Assembly: GCF_029227915.1 (NCBI RefSeq)
Contig: NC_079886.1
Span: 4,402,001-4,466,000, forward strand
Length of the DNA stretch: 64,000 nt
Origin: Hydractinia symbiolongicarpus
Taxonomy: Eukaryota > Cnidaria > Hydrozoa > Anthoathecata > Hydractiniidae
Direction: 5' to 3'
Shown here: positions 30,300 to 46,900 of the stretch, in pieces
Layout of the letters: each line of letters begins with the position of its first letter
Numbering within the stretch: the stretch's first letter is position 1
Notes under the pieces: generated by a model
What the model was told of the DNA's origin: nothing
Databases searched by the model: none
What the model saw: the letters and a program-made list of their open reading frames with translations, nothing else
Position numbers and translations under genes: made by a program

Positions 30300-33200
30300 C
30301 GATTACACTGGGCGCTGTGGTAGCGCTTCATTTAAAAATGCAGATAAATAAGTCATTTTTTACTGTAGGACCAATCCTAGCCGTTATCGCACGCTGAAGA
30401 AATAGAGACAGTTTCAAAAACTACATTTCATTGACTTTCTAACGGTATCAGTCCGTTTAAGTTACAACGGTTGCGTCACATATTCGTGCCAACATGTATT
30501 TAGCGATATTTTTCTGATATTACTAGGTTGCATCGTTTTTAACAGTGAAACGATTGACTGTGGGACATTCTTGAACTGATTTTGGACTTTAACTTTATAA
30601 ATGTGATAATTGAGACAATTGGAATACATGCAATAACATTCTTCTTAAATTGGCATGATTGACGGAACTCAGTGATTTCACTGGGCGCTGTGGTACCGCG
30701 TCATTTAAAAATGTAGATATATAAGTCATTTTCTACTGTGGGTCCAATGCTAGACGTTATCGCACGCTGAAGAAATTGAGACAGTTTCAAAAACTACATT
30801 TCATTGACTTTCTAACGGTATCAGTCCGTTTCAGTTACAACGGTTGCGTCACATATTCATGCCAACATGTATTTAGCGATATTTTTTTTGATATTACTAG
30901 GTTGCATCGCTTTTAACAGTGAAACGATTGACTGTGGGACATACTTGAACTGATTTTGGACTTTAACTTTATAAATGTGATAATTGAGACAATTGGAATA
31001 CATGCAATAACATTCTTCTTAAATTGGCATGATTGACAGAACTCAGTGATTTCACTGGGCGCTGTGGTACCGCGTCATTTAAAAATGTAGATATATAAGT
31101 CATTTTTTACTGTGGGTCCAATCCTAGCCGTTATCGCACGCTGAAGAAATTGAGACAGTTTCAAAAACTAAATTTCATTGACTTTCTAACGGTATCAGTC
31201 CGTTTCTGTTACAACGGTTGCGTCACATATTTGTACCAACATGTATTTAGCGATATTTTTCTGATATTACTACGTTGCATCCCTTTTAACAGTGAAACGA
31301 TTGACTGTGGGACTTACTTGAACTGATTTTGGACTTTAACTTTTTAAATGTGATAACTGAAACAATTGGACTCCATGCAATAACATTCTTCTTAAATTGG
31401 CATGATTGACGGAACTCAGCGATTACACTGGGCGCTGTGGTAGCGCTTCATTTAAAAATGTAGATGTATAAGTCTTTTTTTACTGTGGTACCAATCCTAG
31501 CCGCTATCGCACGCCTAAGAAGTTGAGACATTTTCAAAAACTACATTTCATTGACTTTCTAACGGTGTCAGCCCGTTTGAGTTACAACAGTTGGGTCACA
31601 TTTTCGTACCAACATGTATTTAGCGATATTTTTCTGATATTACTAGGTTGCATCGCTTTTAACAGTGAAACGATTGACTGTGGGAATTAATTGAAGAGAT
31701 TTTGGACTGTGACCTTACAAATGTGATGAATGAGACAATTGGCCACCATGAAATAACATTCTTCTTAAATTGGCATGATTGTCGGAACTCAGCGGTTAAA
31801 CTGGGCACTGTGGTAGCGCTTCTTTTAAAAATGCAGATAAATAAGTCATTTTTTACTGTAGGACCAATCCTAGCCGTTATCGCACGCTGAAGAAATAGAG
31901 ACAGTTTCAAAAACTACATTTCATTGACTTTCTAACGGTATCAGTCCGTTTGAGTTACAACGGTTGCGTCACATTTTCGTGCCAACATGTATTTAGCGAT
32001 ATTTTTCTGATATTACTAGGTTGCATCGCTTTTAACAGTGAAACGATTGACTATAAGACTTAATTGAACTGAATTTGGACTGTGACCTGACAATTGTGAT
32101 GAATGAGACAATTGGACTCCATGAAATAACATTCTTCTTAAATTGGCATGATTGCCGGTGCTCAGCGATTACACCGGGCGCTGTGGTAGCGCTTCATTTA
32201 AAAATGCAGATAAATAAGTCATTTTTTACTGTAGGACCAATCCTAGCCGTTATCGCACGCTGAAGAAATAGAGACAGTTTCAAAAACTACATTTCATTGA
32301 CTTTCTAACGGTATCAATCCGTTTAAGTTACAACGGTTGCGTCACATATTCGTGCCAACATGTATTTAGCGATATTTTTCTGATATTACTAGGTTGCATC
32401 GTTTTTAACAGTGAAACGATTGACTGTGGGACATTCTTGAACTGATTTTGGACTTTAACTTTATAAATGTGATAATTGAGACAATTGGAATACATGCAAT
32501 AACATTCTTCTTAAATTGGCATGATTGACGGAACTCAGTGATTTCACTGGGCGCTGTGGTACCGCGTCATTTAAAAATGTAGATATATAAGTCATTTTCT
32601 ACTGTGGGTCCAATCCTAGACGTTATCGCACGCTGAAGAAATTGAGACAGTTTCAAAAACTACATTTCATTGACTTTCTAACGGTATCAGTCCGTTTCAG
32701 TTACAACGGTTGCGTCACATATTCATGCCAACATGTATTTAGCGATATTTTTTTTGATATTACTAGGTTGCATCGCTTTTAACAGTGAAACGATTGACTG
32801 TGGGACATACTTGAACTGATTTTGGACTTTAACTTTATAAATGTGATAATTGAGACAATTGGAATACATGCAATAACATTCTTCTTAAATTGGCATGATT
32901 GACGGAACTCAGTGATTTCACTGGGCGCTGTGGTACCGCGTCATTTAAAAATGTAGATATATAAGTCATTTTTTACTGTGGGTCCAATCCTAGCCGTTAT
33001 CGCACGCTGAAGAAATTGAGACAGTTTCAAAAACTAAATTTCATTGACTTTCTAACGGTATCAGTCCGTTTCTGTTACAACGGTTGCGTCACATATTTGT
33101 ACCAACATGTATTTAGCGATATTTTTCTGATATTACTACGTTGCATCCCTTTTAACAGTGAAACGATTGACTGTGGGACTTACTTGAACTGATTTTGGAC

Positions 33201-34070
33201 TTTAACTTTTTAAATGTGATAACTGAAACAATTGGACTCCATGCAATAACATTCTTCTTAAATTGGCATGATTGACGGAACTCAGCGATTACACTGGGCG
33301 CTGTGGTAGCGCTTCATTTAAAAATGTAGATGTATAAGTCATTTTTTACTGTGGTACCAATCCTAGCCGCTATCGCACGCCTAAGAAGTTGAGACATTTT
33401 CAAAAACTACATTTCATTGACTTTCTAACGGTGTCAGCCCGTTTGAGTTACAACAGTTGGGTCACATTTTCGTACCAACATGTATTTAGCGATATTTTTC
33501 TGATATTACTAGGTTGCATCGCTTTTAACAGTGAAACGATTGACTGTGGGACTTAATTGAAGAGATTTTGGACTGTGACCTTACAAATGTGATGAATGAG
33601 ACAATTGGCCACCATGAAATAACATTCTTCTTAAATTGGCATGATTGTCGGAACTCAGCGGTTAAACTGGGCACTGTGGTAGCGCTTCTTTTAAAAATGC
33701 AGATAAATAAGTCATTTTTTACTGTAGGACCAATCCTAGCCGTTATCGCACGCTGAAGAATTAGAGACAGTTTCAAAAACTACATTTCATTGACTTTCTA
33801 ACGGTATCAGTCCGTTTGAGTTACAACGGTTGCGTCACATTTTCGTGCCAACATGTATTTAGCGATATTTTTCTGATATTACTAGGTTGCATCGCTTTTA
33901 ACAGTGAAACGATTGACTATAAGACTTAATTGAACTGAATTTGGACTGTGACCTGACAATTGTGATGAATGAGACAATTGGACTCCATGAAATAACATTC
34001 TTCTTAAATTGGCATGATTGCCGGTGCTCAGCGATTACACCGGGCGCTGTGGTAGCGCTTCATTTAAAAA
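30300..34070 (+). repeat. 1866-bp five-monomer higher-order repeat, two tandem copies
   Basis: Rare variants recur at an offset of 1866: GGCCACCATGAAATAAC (31741 and 33607), GACTATAAGACTTAATTG (32049 and 33915) and CCGTTTAAGTTACAAC (about 30453 and 32319). The match is lost after about 34070. Boundaries are approximate. Confidence 0.85.
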
Positions 34071-34949
34071 TGTAGATATATATAAGCCATTTTTTACTGT
34101 GGGACCATTCCTAGGCGCTATCGCTCGCCGAAGAGGTTGAGACATTTTCAAAAACTAAATTTCATTGACTTTCTAACGGTATAAGTCCGTCTCAGTTACA
34201 ACGCTTGGGTCACATTTTCGTGCCAACATGTATTTAGCGATATTTTTCTGATATTACTAGGTTGCATCGCTTTTAATAGTGAAACGATTGACTGTGGGAC
34301 TTAATTGAACTGATTTTGGACTTTAACTTTATAAATGTGATAATTGAGACAATTGGAATACATGCAATAACATTCTTCTTAAATTGGCATGATTGACGGA
34401 ACTCAGTGATTTCACTGGGCGCTGTGGTACCGCGTCATTTAAAAATGTAGATATATAAGTCATTTTCTACTGTGGGTCAAATCCTAGACGTTATCGCACG
34501 CTGAAGAAATTGAGACAGTTTTAAAAACTACATTTCATTGACTTTCTAGCGGTATCAGTCCGTTTCAGTTACAACGGTTGCGTCACATATTCGTCCCAAC
34601 ATGTATTTAGCGATATTTTTCGAATATTACTAGGTTGCATCGCTTTTAACAGTGAAACGATTGACTGTGGGATTTAATTGAACTGATTTTGGACTTTAAC
34701 TTTATAAATATGGTAATTGAGACAATTGGACTCCACGAAATAACATTATTCTGAATTTGACATGATTGCTAGAACTCAGCGATTCCACTGCGCGCTTTGG
34801 TAGCGCGTCATTTAAAAATTTAGATAAATAAGTCTTTTCTTACTGCGGGACCAATCCTAGCTGTTAGCGCACGCTGAAAAAATAGTGACACTTTCAAGAA
34901 CTACATTTCATTGACTTTCTAACTGTATTAGTCCGTTTGAGTTTCAACG

Positions 34950-37900
34950 GTTGGGTCACGTAATCGTACAAACATGTATTTTGCAATATTTTCCTGATAT
35001 TACTAGGTTGCATCGCTTATAACAGTGAAGCGATTGACTGTGGGATTTAATTGAACTGATTTTGGACTGTGACCATATAAATGTGATAAATGATACAATT
35101 AGACCCCAAGAAATAACATTATTCTGTATTTGACATGATTGCTAGAACTCAGCGATTACACTGGGCGCTGTGGTAGCGCTTCATTTGAAAATGTAGATAA
35201 ATAAGTCATTTTTTACTGTGGGACCAATCCTAGCCGTTATCGCACGCTGAAGAAATAGAGAAAGTTTCAAAAACTACATTTTATTGACTTTCTAACGGTG
35301 TCAGCCTGTTTGAGTTACAACAGTTTGGTCACATTTTCGTACCAACATGTATTTATCGATATTTTTCTGATATTACTAGGTTGCATCGCCTTTAACAGTG
35401 AAACGAGTGACTGTGGGACTTAATTGAACTGATTTTGGACTGTGAGCTTACAAATGTGATGAATGAGACAATTGGACTCCATGAAATAACATTCTTCTTA
35501 AATTGGCATGAATGCCGGAACTCAGCGATTAAACTGGGCGCTGTGGTAGCGCTTCATTTAAAAATGTAGATAAATAACTCATTTTTTACTGCAGGAACAA
35601 TCCTAGCTGTTATCGCACAATGAAGAAATAGAGACAGTTTCAAAAACAACATTTCATTGACTTTCTAACGGTATCAGTCCGTTTCAGTTACAACGTTTGC
35701 GTCACATATTCGTACCAACATGTATTTAGAGATATTTTTCTGATATTACTAGGTTGCATCGCTTTTAACAGTGAAACGATTGACTGTGGGACTTACTTGA
35801 ACTGATTTTGGACTTTAACTTTATAAATGTGATAATTGACACAATTGAACTCCACGAAATAACATTATTCTGAATTTGACATGATTGCTAGAACTCAGCG
35901 ATTACACTGGGCGCTGTGGTAGCGCTTCATTTAAAAAATTAGATAAATAAGTATTTTTTTACTGTGGGAACAATCCTAGCCGTTATCGCACGCTGAAGAA
36001 ATAGAGACAGTTTCAAAAACTACATTTCATTGACTTTCTAGCGGTATCAGTCCGTTTCAGTTACAACAGTTGCGTCACATATTCGTACCAACATGTATTT
36101 AGCGATATTTTTCGGATATTACTAGGTTGCATCGCTTTTAACAGTGAAACGACTGACTGTGGGATTTAATTGAACTGATTTTGGACTTTAACTTTATAAA
36201 TGTGATAATTGAGACAATTGGACTCCACGAAATAACATTATTCTGAATTTGACATGATTGCTAGAACTCAGCGATTACAGTGGGCGCTGTGGTAGCGCGT
36301 CATTTAAAAATTTAGATAAATAAGTCATTTTTTACTGTAGGACCAATCCTAGCTGTTAGCGCACGCTGAAAAAATAGTGACAGTTTCAAGAACTACATAT
36401 CATTGACTTTCCAACTGTATTAGTCCGTTTGAGTTTCAACGGTTGGGTCACGTAATCGTACAAACATGTATTTTGCAATATTTTTCTGATATTACTAGGT
36501 TGCATCGCTTATAACAGTGAAGCGATTGACTGTGGGATTTAATTGAACTGATTTTGGACTGTCACCTTATAAATGTGATAAATGATACAATTGGACCCCA
36601 AGAAATAACATTCTTCTTAAATTGACATGGTTGCCGGAACTCAGCATTTACACTGGGAACTGTGGTAGCGTTTCATTTAAAAACTTAGATAAATAAGTCA
36701 TTTTTTACTGTAGGACCAACCCTAGCCGTTAGCGGGCGCTGAAGAAATAGAGACAGTTTTAAAAACTACATTTCATTGATTTTCAAACGGTATCAGTCTG
36801 TTTCAGTTACCACGGTTGCGTCACCTATTGGTACCAACATGTATTTAGCGATAGTGTTCTGATACTACTAAGTTGCATCGCTTTTAACAGTGAAACGACT
36901 GATTGTGGGACTTAATTGAACTGATTTTGGAATATGAGCATATAAATGTGATAAATTACACAAGTAGACACCAAGAAATAACATTCTTTTTAATTTGTCA
37001 TGATTGCCCGAACTCAGCCAATACACTGGGCGCTGTGGTAGCGTTTCAGTTAAAAAAAGTGAGATAAATAAGTCATTTTTTACTGTGGGAGCAATCGTAG
37101 CCGTTAGCGGGCGGTGAAGAAATGGAGACAGTTTCAAAAACTACATATCATTGAATTTCTAACGGCATCAGTCCGTTTCAGTTAAAACGTTTGCGTCACA
37201 TATTCGTACCAACATGTGTTTAGCGATATTTTTCTGATATTACTAGCTTGCATCGCTTATAACAGTGAAGCGATTGACTGTGGGATTTAATTGAACTGAT
37301 TTTGGACTGTCACCTTATAAATGTGATAAATGATACAATTGGACCCCAAGAAATAACATTCTTCTTAAATTGACATGGTTGCCGGAACTCAGCATTTACA
37401 CTGGGAACTGTGGTAGCGTTTCATTTAAAAACTTCGATAAATAAGTCATTTTTTACTGTAGGACCAACCCTAGCCGTTAGCGGGCGCTGAAGAAATAGAG
37501 ACAGTTTTAAAAACTACATTTCATTGATTTTCAAATGGTATCAGTCTGTTTCAGTTACCACGGTTGCGTCACCTATTGGTACCAACATGTATTTAGCGAT
37601 AGTGTTCTGATACTACTAAGTTGCATCGCTTTTAACAGTGAAACGACTGATTGTGGGACTTAATTGAACTGATTTTGGAATATGAGCATATAAATGTGAT
37701 AAATTACACAAGTAGACACCAAGAAATAACATTCTTTTTAATTTGTCATGATTGCCCGAACTCAGCCAATACACTGGGCGCTGTGGTAGCGTTTCAGTTA
37801 AAAAAAGTGAGATAAATAAGTCATTTTTTACTGTGGGAGCAATCGTAGCCGTTAGCGGGCGGTGAAGAAATGGAGACAGTTTCAAAAACTACATATCATT

Positions 37901-40900
37901 GAATTTCTAACGGCATCAGTCCGTTTCAGTTAAAACGTTTGCGTCACATATTCGTACCAACATGTGTTTAGCGATATTTTTCTGATATTACTAGCTTGCA
38001 TCGCTTTTAACAGTGAAACGATTGACTGCGGGACTTAATTGAACTGATTTTGGACTTTAACTTTATAAATGTGATAATTGACACAATTGGACTCCACGAA
38101 ATAACATTATTCTGAATTTGACATGATTGCTAGAACTCAGCGATTACACTGGGCGCTGTGGTAGCGCTTCATTTAAAAATTTAGATAAATAAGTATTTTT
38201 TTACTGTGGGAACAATCCTAGCCGTTATCGCACGCTGAAGAAATAGAGACAGTTTCAAAAACTACATTTCATTGACTTTCTAGCGGTATCAGTCCGTTTC
38301 AGTTACAACAGTTGCGTCACATATTCGTAACAACATGTATTTAGCGATATTTTTCGGATATTACTAGGTTGCATCGCTTTTAACAGTGAAACAATAGACT
38401 GTGGGATTTAATTGAACTGATTTTGGACTTTAACTTTATAAATGTGATAATTGAGACAATTGGACTCCACGAAATAACATTATTCTGAATTTGACATGAT
38501 TGCTAGAACTCAGCGATTACAGTGGGCGCTGTGGTAGCGCGTCATTTAAAAATTTAGATAAATAAGTCATTTTTTACTGTAGGACCAATCCTAGCTGTTA
38601 GCGCACGCTGAAAAAATAGTGACAGTTTCAAGAACTACATATCATTGACTTTCCAACTGTATTAGTCCGTTTGAGTTTCAACGGTTGGGTCACGTAATCG
38701 TACAAACATGTATTTTGCAATATTTTCCTGATATTACTAGGTTGCATCGCTTATAACAGTGAAGCGATTGACTGTGGGATTTAATTGAACTGATTTTGGA
38801 CTGTGACCATATAAATGTGATAAATGATACAATTAGACCCCAAGAAATAACATTATTCTGTATTTGACATGATTGCTAGAACTCAGCGATTACACTGGGC
38901 GCTGTGGTAGCGCTTCATTTGAAAATGTAGATAAATAAGTCATTTTTTACTGTGGGACCAATCCTAGCCGTTATCGCACGCTGAAGAAATAGAGAAAGTT
39001 TCAAAAACTACATTTTATTGACTTTCTAACGTTGTCAGCTTGTTTGAGTTACAACAGTTTGGTCACATTTTCGTACCAACATGTATTTATCGATATTTTT
39101 CTGATATTACTAGGTTGCATCGCCTTTAACAGTGAAACGAGTGACTGTGGGACTTAATTGAACTGATTTTGGACTGTGAGCTTACAAATGTGATGAATGA
39201 GACAATTGGACTCCATGAAATAACATTCTTCTTAAATTGGCATGAATGCCGGAACTCAGCGATTAAACTGGGCGCTGTGGTAGCGCTTCATTTAAAAATG
39301 TAGATAAATAACTCATTTTTTACTGTAGGAACAATCCTAGCCGTTATCGCACAATGAAGAAATAGAGACAGTTTCAAAAACAACATTTCATTGACTTTCT
39401 AACGGTATCAGTCCGTTTCAGTTACAACGTTTGCGTCACATATTCGTACCAACATGTATTTAGAGATATTTTTCTGATATTACTAGGTTGCATCGCTTTT
39501 AACAGTGAAACGATTGACTGTGGGACTTACTTGAACTGATTTTGGACTTTAACTTTATAAATGTGATAATTGACACAATTGAACTCCACGAAATAACATT
39601 ATTCTGAATTTGACATGATTGCTAGAACTCAGCGATTACACTGGGCGCTGTGGTAGGGCTTCATTTAAAAAATTAGATAAATAAGTATTTTTTTACTGTG
39701 GGAACAATCCTAGCCGTTATGGCACGCTGAAGAAATAGAGACAGTTTCAAAAACTACATTTCATTGACTTTCTAGCGGTATCAGTCCGTTTCAGTTACAA
39801 CAGTTGCGTCACATATTCGTACCAACATGTATTTAGCGATATTTTTCGGATATTACTAGGTTGCATCGCTTTTAACAGTGAAACGACTGACTGTGGGATT
39901 TAATTGAACTGATTTTGGACTTTAACTTTATAAATGTGATAATTGAGACAATTGGACTCCACGAAATAACATTATTCTGAATTTGACATGATTGCTAGAA
40001 CTCAGCGATTACAGTGGGCGCTGTGGTAGCGCGTCATTTAAAAATTTAGATAAATAAGTCATTTTTTACTGTAGGACCAATCCTAGCTGTTAGCGCACGC
40101 TGAAAAAATAGTGACAGTTTCAAGAACTACATATCATTGACTTTCCAACTGTATTAGTCCGTTTGAGTTTCAACGGTTGGGTCACGTAATCGTACAAACA
40201 TGTATTTTGCAATATTTTTCTGATATTACTAGGTTGCATCGCTTATAACAGTGAAGCGATTGACTGTGGGATTTAATTGAACTGATTTTGGACTGTCACC
40301 TTATAAATGTGATAAATGATACAATTGGACCCCAAGAAATAACATTCTTCTTAAATTGACATGGTTGCCGGAACTCAGCATTTACACTGGGAACTGTGGT
40401 AGCGTTTCATTTAAAAACTTAGATAAATAAGTCATTTTTTACTGTAGGACCAACCCTAGCCGTTAGCGGGCGCTGAAGAAATAGAGACAGTTTTAAAAAC
40501 TACATTTCATTGATTTTCAAACGGTATCAGTCTGTTTCAGTTACCACGGTTGCGTGACCTATTGGTACCAACATGTATTTAGCGATAGTGTTCTGATACT
40601 ACTAAGTTGCATCGCTTTTAACAGTGAAACGACTGATTGTGGGACTTAATTGAACTGATTTTGGAATATGAGCATATAAATGTGATAAATTACACAAGTA
40701 GACACCAAGAAATAACATTCTTTTTAATTTGTCATGATTGCCCGAACTCAGCCAATACACTGGGCGCTGTGGTAGCGTTTCAGTTAAAAAAAGTGAGATA
40801 AATAAGTCATTTTTTACTGTGGGAGCAATCGTAGCCGTTAGCGGGCGGTGAAGAAATGGAGACAGTTTCAAAAACTACATATCATTGAATTTCTAACGGC

Positions 40901-43900
40901 ATCAGTCCGTTTCAGTTAAAACGTTTGCGTCACATATTCGTACCAACATGTGTTTAGAGATATTTTTCTGATATTACTAGGTTGCATCGCTTTTAACAGT
41001 GAAACAATAGACTGTGGGATTTAATTGAACTGATTTTGGACTTTAACTTTATAAATGTGATAATTGAGACAATTGGACTCCACGAAATAACATTATTCTG
41101 AATTTGACATGATTGCTAGAACTCAGCGATTACAGTGGGCGCTGTGGTAGCGCGTCATTTAAAAATTTAGATAAATAAGTCATTTTTTACTGTAGGACCA
41201 ATCCTAGCTGTTAGCGCACGCTGAAAAAATAGTGACAGTTTCAAGAACTACATATCATTGACTTTCCAACTGTATTAGTCCGTTTGAGTTTCAACGGTTG
41301 GGTCACGTAATCGTACAAACATGTATTTTGCAATATTTTTCTGATATTACTAGGTTGCATCGCTTAAAACAGTGAAGCGATTGACTGTGGGATTTAATTG
41401 AACTGATTTTGGACTGTCACCTTATAAATGTGATAAATGATACAATTGGACCCCAAGAAATAACATTCTTCTTAAATTGACATGGTTGCCGGAACACAGC
41501 ATTTACACTGGGAACTGTGGTAGCGTTTCATTTAAAAACTTAGATAAATAAGTCATTTTTTACTGTAGGACCAACCCTAGCCGTTAGCGAGCGGTGAAGA
41601 AATAGAGACAGTTTTAAAAACTACATTTCATTGATTTTTAAACGGTATCAGTCCGTTTCAGTTACCACGGTTGCGTCACCTATTGGTACCAACATGTATT
41701 TAGCGATAGTGTTCTGATACTACTAAGTTGCATCGCTTTTAACAGTGAAACGACTGATTGTGGGACTTAATTGAACTGATTTTGGAATATGAGCATATAA
41801 ATGTGATAAATTACACAAGTAGACTCCAAGAAATAACATTCTTTTTAATTTGTCATGATTGCCCGAACTCAGCCATTACACTGGGCGCTGTGGTAGCGTT
41901 TCAGTTAAAAAAAGTGAGATAAATAAGTCATTTTTTACTGTGGGAGCAATCGTAGCCGTTAGCGGGCGGTGAAGAAATGGAGACAGTTTCAAAAACTACA
42001 TGTCATTGAATTTCTAACGGCATCAGTCCGTTTCAGTTAAAACGTTTGCGTCACATATTCGTACCAACATTTGTTTAGAGATATTTTTCTGATATTACTA
42101 GGTTGCATCGCTTTTAACAGTGAAACGATTGACTGTGGGACTTGCTTGAACTGATTCTGGACTTTAACTTTATAAATATGATAATTGAGACAATTGGACT
42201 CCATGAAGTAGCAATCTTCTTAATTTGACATGATTGCTGGAACTCAGCCATTACACTGCGCGCTGTGGTAGCGCTTCATTTAAAAATGTAGATATATAAG
42301 TCATTTTCTACTGTGGGACCAATCCTAGCCGTTATCGCACGCTGAAGAAATTGAGACAGCTTCAAAAACTACATTTCATTGACTTTCTAACGGTATCAGT
42401 CCGTTTCTGTTACAACGGTTGCGTCACATATTCGTACCAACATGTACTTAGCGATATTTTTCTGATATTACTAGCTTGCATCGCTTTTAACAGTGAAACG
42501 ATTGACTGCGGGACTTAATTGAACTGATTTTGGACTTTAACTTTATAAATGTGATAATTGAGACAATTGGACTCCACGAAATAACATTATTCTGAATTTG
42601 ACATGATTGCTAGAACTCAGCGATTACAGTGGGCGCTGTGGTAGCGCGTCATTTAAAAATTTAGATAAATAAGTCATTTTTTACTGTAGGACCAATCCTA
42701 GCTGTTAGCGCACGCTGAAAAAATAGTGACAGTTTCAAGAACTACATATCATTGACTTTCCAACTGTATTAGTCCGTTTGAGTTTCAACGGTTGGGTCAC
42801 GTAATCGTACAAACATGTATTTTGCAATATTTTTCTGATATTACTAGGTTGCATCGCTTATAACAGTGAAGCGATTGACTGTGGGATTTAATTGAACTGA
42901 TTTTGGACTGTCACCTTATAAATGTGATAAATGATAAAATTGGACCCCAAGAAATAACATTCTTCTTAAATTGACATGGTTGCCGGAACTCAGCATTTAC
43001 ACTGGGAACTGTGGTAGCGTTTCATTTAAAAACTTAGATAAATAAGTAATTTTTTACTGTAGGACCAACCCTAGCCGTTAGCGGGCGCTGAAGAAATAGA
43101 GACAGTTTTAAAAACTACATTTCATTGATTTTCAAACGGTATCAGTCTGTTTCAGTTACCACGGTTGCGTCACCTATTGGTACCAACATGTATTTAGCGA
43201 TAGTGTTCTGATACTACTAAGTTGCATCGCTTTTAACAGTGAAACGACTGATTGTGGGACTTAATTGAACTGATTTTGGAATATGAGCATATAAATGTGA
43301 TAAATTACACAAGTAGACTCCAAGAAATAACATTCTTTTTAATTTGTCATGATTGCCCGAACTCAGCCATTACACTGGGCGCTGTGGTAGCGTTTCAGTT
43401 AAAAAAAGTGAGATAAATAAGTCATTTTTTACTGTGGGAGCAATCGTAGCCGTTAGCGGGCGGTGAAGAAATGGAGACAGTTTCAAAAACTACATGTCAT
43501 TGAATTTCTAACGGCATCAGTCCGTTTCAGTTAAAACGTTTGCGTCACATATTCGTACCAACATGTGTTTAGAGATATTTTTCTGATATTACTAGGTTGC
43601 ATCGCTTTTAACAGTGAAACGATTGACTGTGGGACTTGCTTGAACTGATTCTGGACTTTAACTTTATAAATATGATAACTGAGACAATTGGACTCCATGA
43701 AGTAACAATCTTCTTAATTTGACATGATTGCTGGAACTCAGCCATTACACTGGGCGCTGTGGTAGCGCTTCATTTAAAAATGTAGATATATAAGTCATTT
43801 TCTACTGTGGGACCAATCCTAGCTGTTATCGCACGCTGAAGAAATTAAGACAGCTTCAAAAACTACATTTCATTGACTTTCTAACGGTATCAGTCCGTTT

Positions 43901-46900
43901 CTGTTACAACGGTTGCGTCACATATTCGTACCAACATGTACTTAGCGATATTTTTCTGATATTACTAGCTTGCATCGCTTTTAACAGTGAAACGATTGAC
44001 TGCGGGACTTAATTGAACTGATTTTGGACTTTACCTTTATAAATGTGATAATTGACACAATTGGACTCCACGAAATAACATTATTCTGAATTTGACATGA
44101 TTGCTAGAACTCAGCGATTACACTGGGCGCTGTGGTAGCGCTTCATTTAAAAATTTAGATAAATAAGTATTTTTTTACTGTGGGAACAATCCTAGCCGTT
44201 ATCGCACGCTGAAGAAATAGAGACAGTTTCAAAAACTACATTTCATTGACTTTCTAGCGGTATCAGTCCGTTTCAGTTACAACAGTTGCGTCACATATTC
44301 GTACCAACATGTATTTAGCGATATTTTTCGGATATTACTAGGTTGCATCGCTTTTAACAGTGAAACAATAGACTGTGGGATTTAATTGAACTGATTTTGG
44401 ACTTTAACTTTATAAATGTGATAATTGAGACAATTGGACTCCACGAAATAACATTATTCTGAATTTGACATGATTGCTAGAACTCAGCGATTACAGTGGG
44501 CGCTGTGGTAGCGCGTCATTTAAAAATTTAGATAAATAAGTCATTTTTTACTGTAGGACCAATCCTAGCTGTTAGCGCACGCTGAAAAAATAGTGACAGT
44601 TTCAAGAACTACATATCATTGACTTTCCAACTGTATTAGTCCGTTTGAGTTTCAACGGTTGGGTCACGTAATCGTACAAACATGTATTTTGCAATATTTT
44701 TCTGATATTACTAGGTTGCATCGCTTAAAACAGTGAAGCGATTGACTGTGGGATTTAATTGAACTGATTTTGGACTGTCACCTTATAAATGTGATAAATG
44801 ATACAATTGGACCCCAAGAAATAACATTCTTCTTAAATTGACATGGTTGCCGGAACACAGCATTTACACTGGGAACTGTGGTAGCGTTTCATTTAAAAAC
44901 TTAGATAAATAAGTCATTTTTTACTGTAGGACCAACCCTAGCCGTTAGCGGGCGGTGAAGAAATAGAGACAGTTTTAAAAACTACATTTCATTGATTTTT
45001 AAACGGTATCAGTCCGTTTCAGTTACCACGGTTGCGTCACCTATTGGTACCAACATGTATTTAGCGATAGTGTTCTGATACTACTAAGTTGCATCGCTTT
45101 TAACAGTGAAACGACTGATTGTGGGACTTAATTGAACTGATTTTGGAATATGAGCATATAAATGTGATAAATTACACAAGTAGACTCCAAGAAATAACAT
45201 TCTTTTTAATTTGTCATGATTGCCCGAACTCAGCCATTACACTGGGCGCTGTGGTAGCGTTTCAGTTAAAAAAAGTGAGATAAATAAGTCATTTTTTACT
45301 GTGGGAGCAATCGTAGCCGTTAGCGGGCGGTGAAGAAATGGAGACAGTTTCAAAAACTACATGTCATTGAATTTCTAACGGCATCAGTCCGTTTCAGTTA
45401 AAACGTTTGCGTCACATATTCGTACCAACATTTGTTTAGAGATATTTTTCTGATATTACTAGGTTGCATCGCTTTTAACAGTGAAACGATTGACTGTGGG
45501 ACTTGCTTGAACTGATTCTGGACTTTAACTTTATAAATATGATAATTGAGACAATTGGACTCCATGAAGTAGCAATCTTCTTAATTTGACATGATTGCTG
45601 GAACTCAGCCATTACACTGGGCGCTGTGGTAGCGCTTCATTTAAAAATGTAGATATATAAGTCATTTTCTACTGTGGGACCAATCCTAGCCGTTATCGCA
45701 CGCTGAAGAAATTGAGACAGCTTCAAAAACTACATTTCATTGACTTTCTAACGGTATCAGTCCGTTTCTGTTACAACGGTTGCGTCACATATTCGTACCA
45801 ACATGTACTTAGCGATATTTTTCTGATATTACTAGCTTGCATCGCTTTTAACAGTGAAACGATTGACTGCGGGACTTAATTGAACTGATTTTGGACTTTA
45901 ACTTTATAAATGTGATAATTGAGACAATTGGACTCCACGAAATAACATTATTCTGAATTTGACATGATTGCTAGAACTCAGCGATTACAGTGGGCGCTGT
46001 GGTAGCGCGTCATTTAAAAATTTAGATAAATAAGTCATTTTTTACTGTAGGACCAATCCTAGCTGTTAGCGCACGCTGAAAAAATAGTGACAGTTTCAAG
46101 AACTACATATCATTGACTTTCCAACTGTATTAGTCCGTTTGAGTTTCAACGGTTGGGTCACGTAATCGTACAAACATGTATTTTGCAATATTTTCCTGAT
46201 ATTACTAGGTTGCATCGCTTATAACAGTGAAGCGATTGACTGTGGGATTTAATTGAACTGATTTTGGACTGTGACCATATAAATGTGATAAATGATACAA
46301 TTAGACCCCAAGAAATAACATTATTCTGTATTTGACATGATTGCTAGAACTCAGCGATTACACTGGGCGCTGTGGTAGCGCTTCATTTGAAAATGTAGAT
46401 AAATAAGTCATTTTTTACTGTGGGACCAATCCTAGCCGTTATCGCACGCTGAAGAAATAGAGAAAGTTTCAAAAACTACATTTTATTGACTTTCTAACGT
46501 TGTCAGCTTGTTTGAGTTACAACAGTTTGGTCACATTTTCGTACCAACATGTATTTATCGATATTTTTCTGATATTACTAGGTTGCATCGCCTTTAACAG
46601 TGAAACGAGTGACTGTGGGACTTAATTGAACTGATTTTGGACTGTGAGCTTACAAATGTGATGAATGAGACAATTGGACTCCATGAAATAACATTCTTCT
46701 TAAATTGGCATGAATGCCGGAACTCAGCGATTAAACTGGGCGCTGTGGTAGCGCTTCATTTAAAAATGTAGATAAATAACTCATTTTTTACTGTAGGAAC
46801 AATCCTAGCCGTTATCGCACAATGAAGAAATAGAGACAGTTTCAAAAACAACATTTCATTGACTTTCTAACGGTATCAGTCCGTTTCAGTTACAACGTTT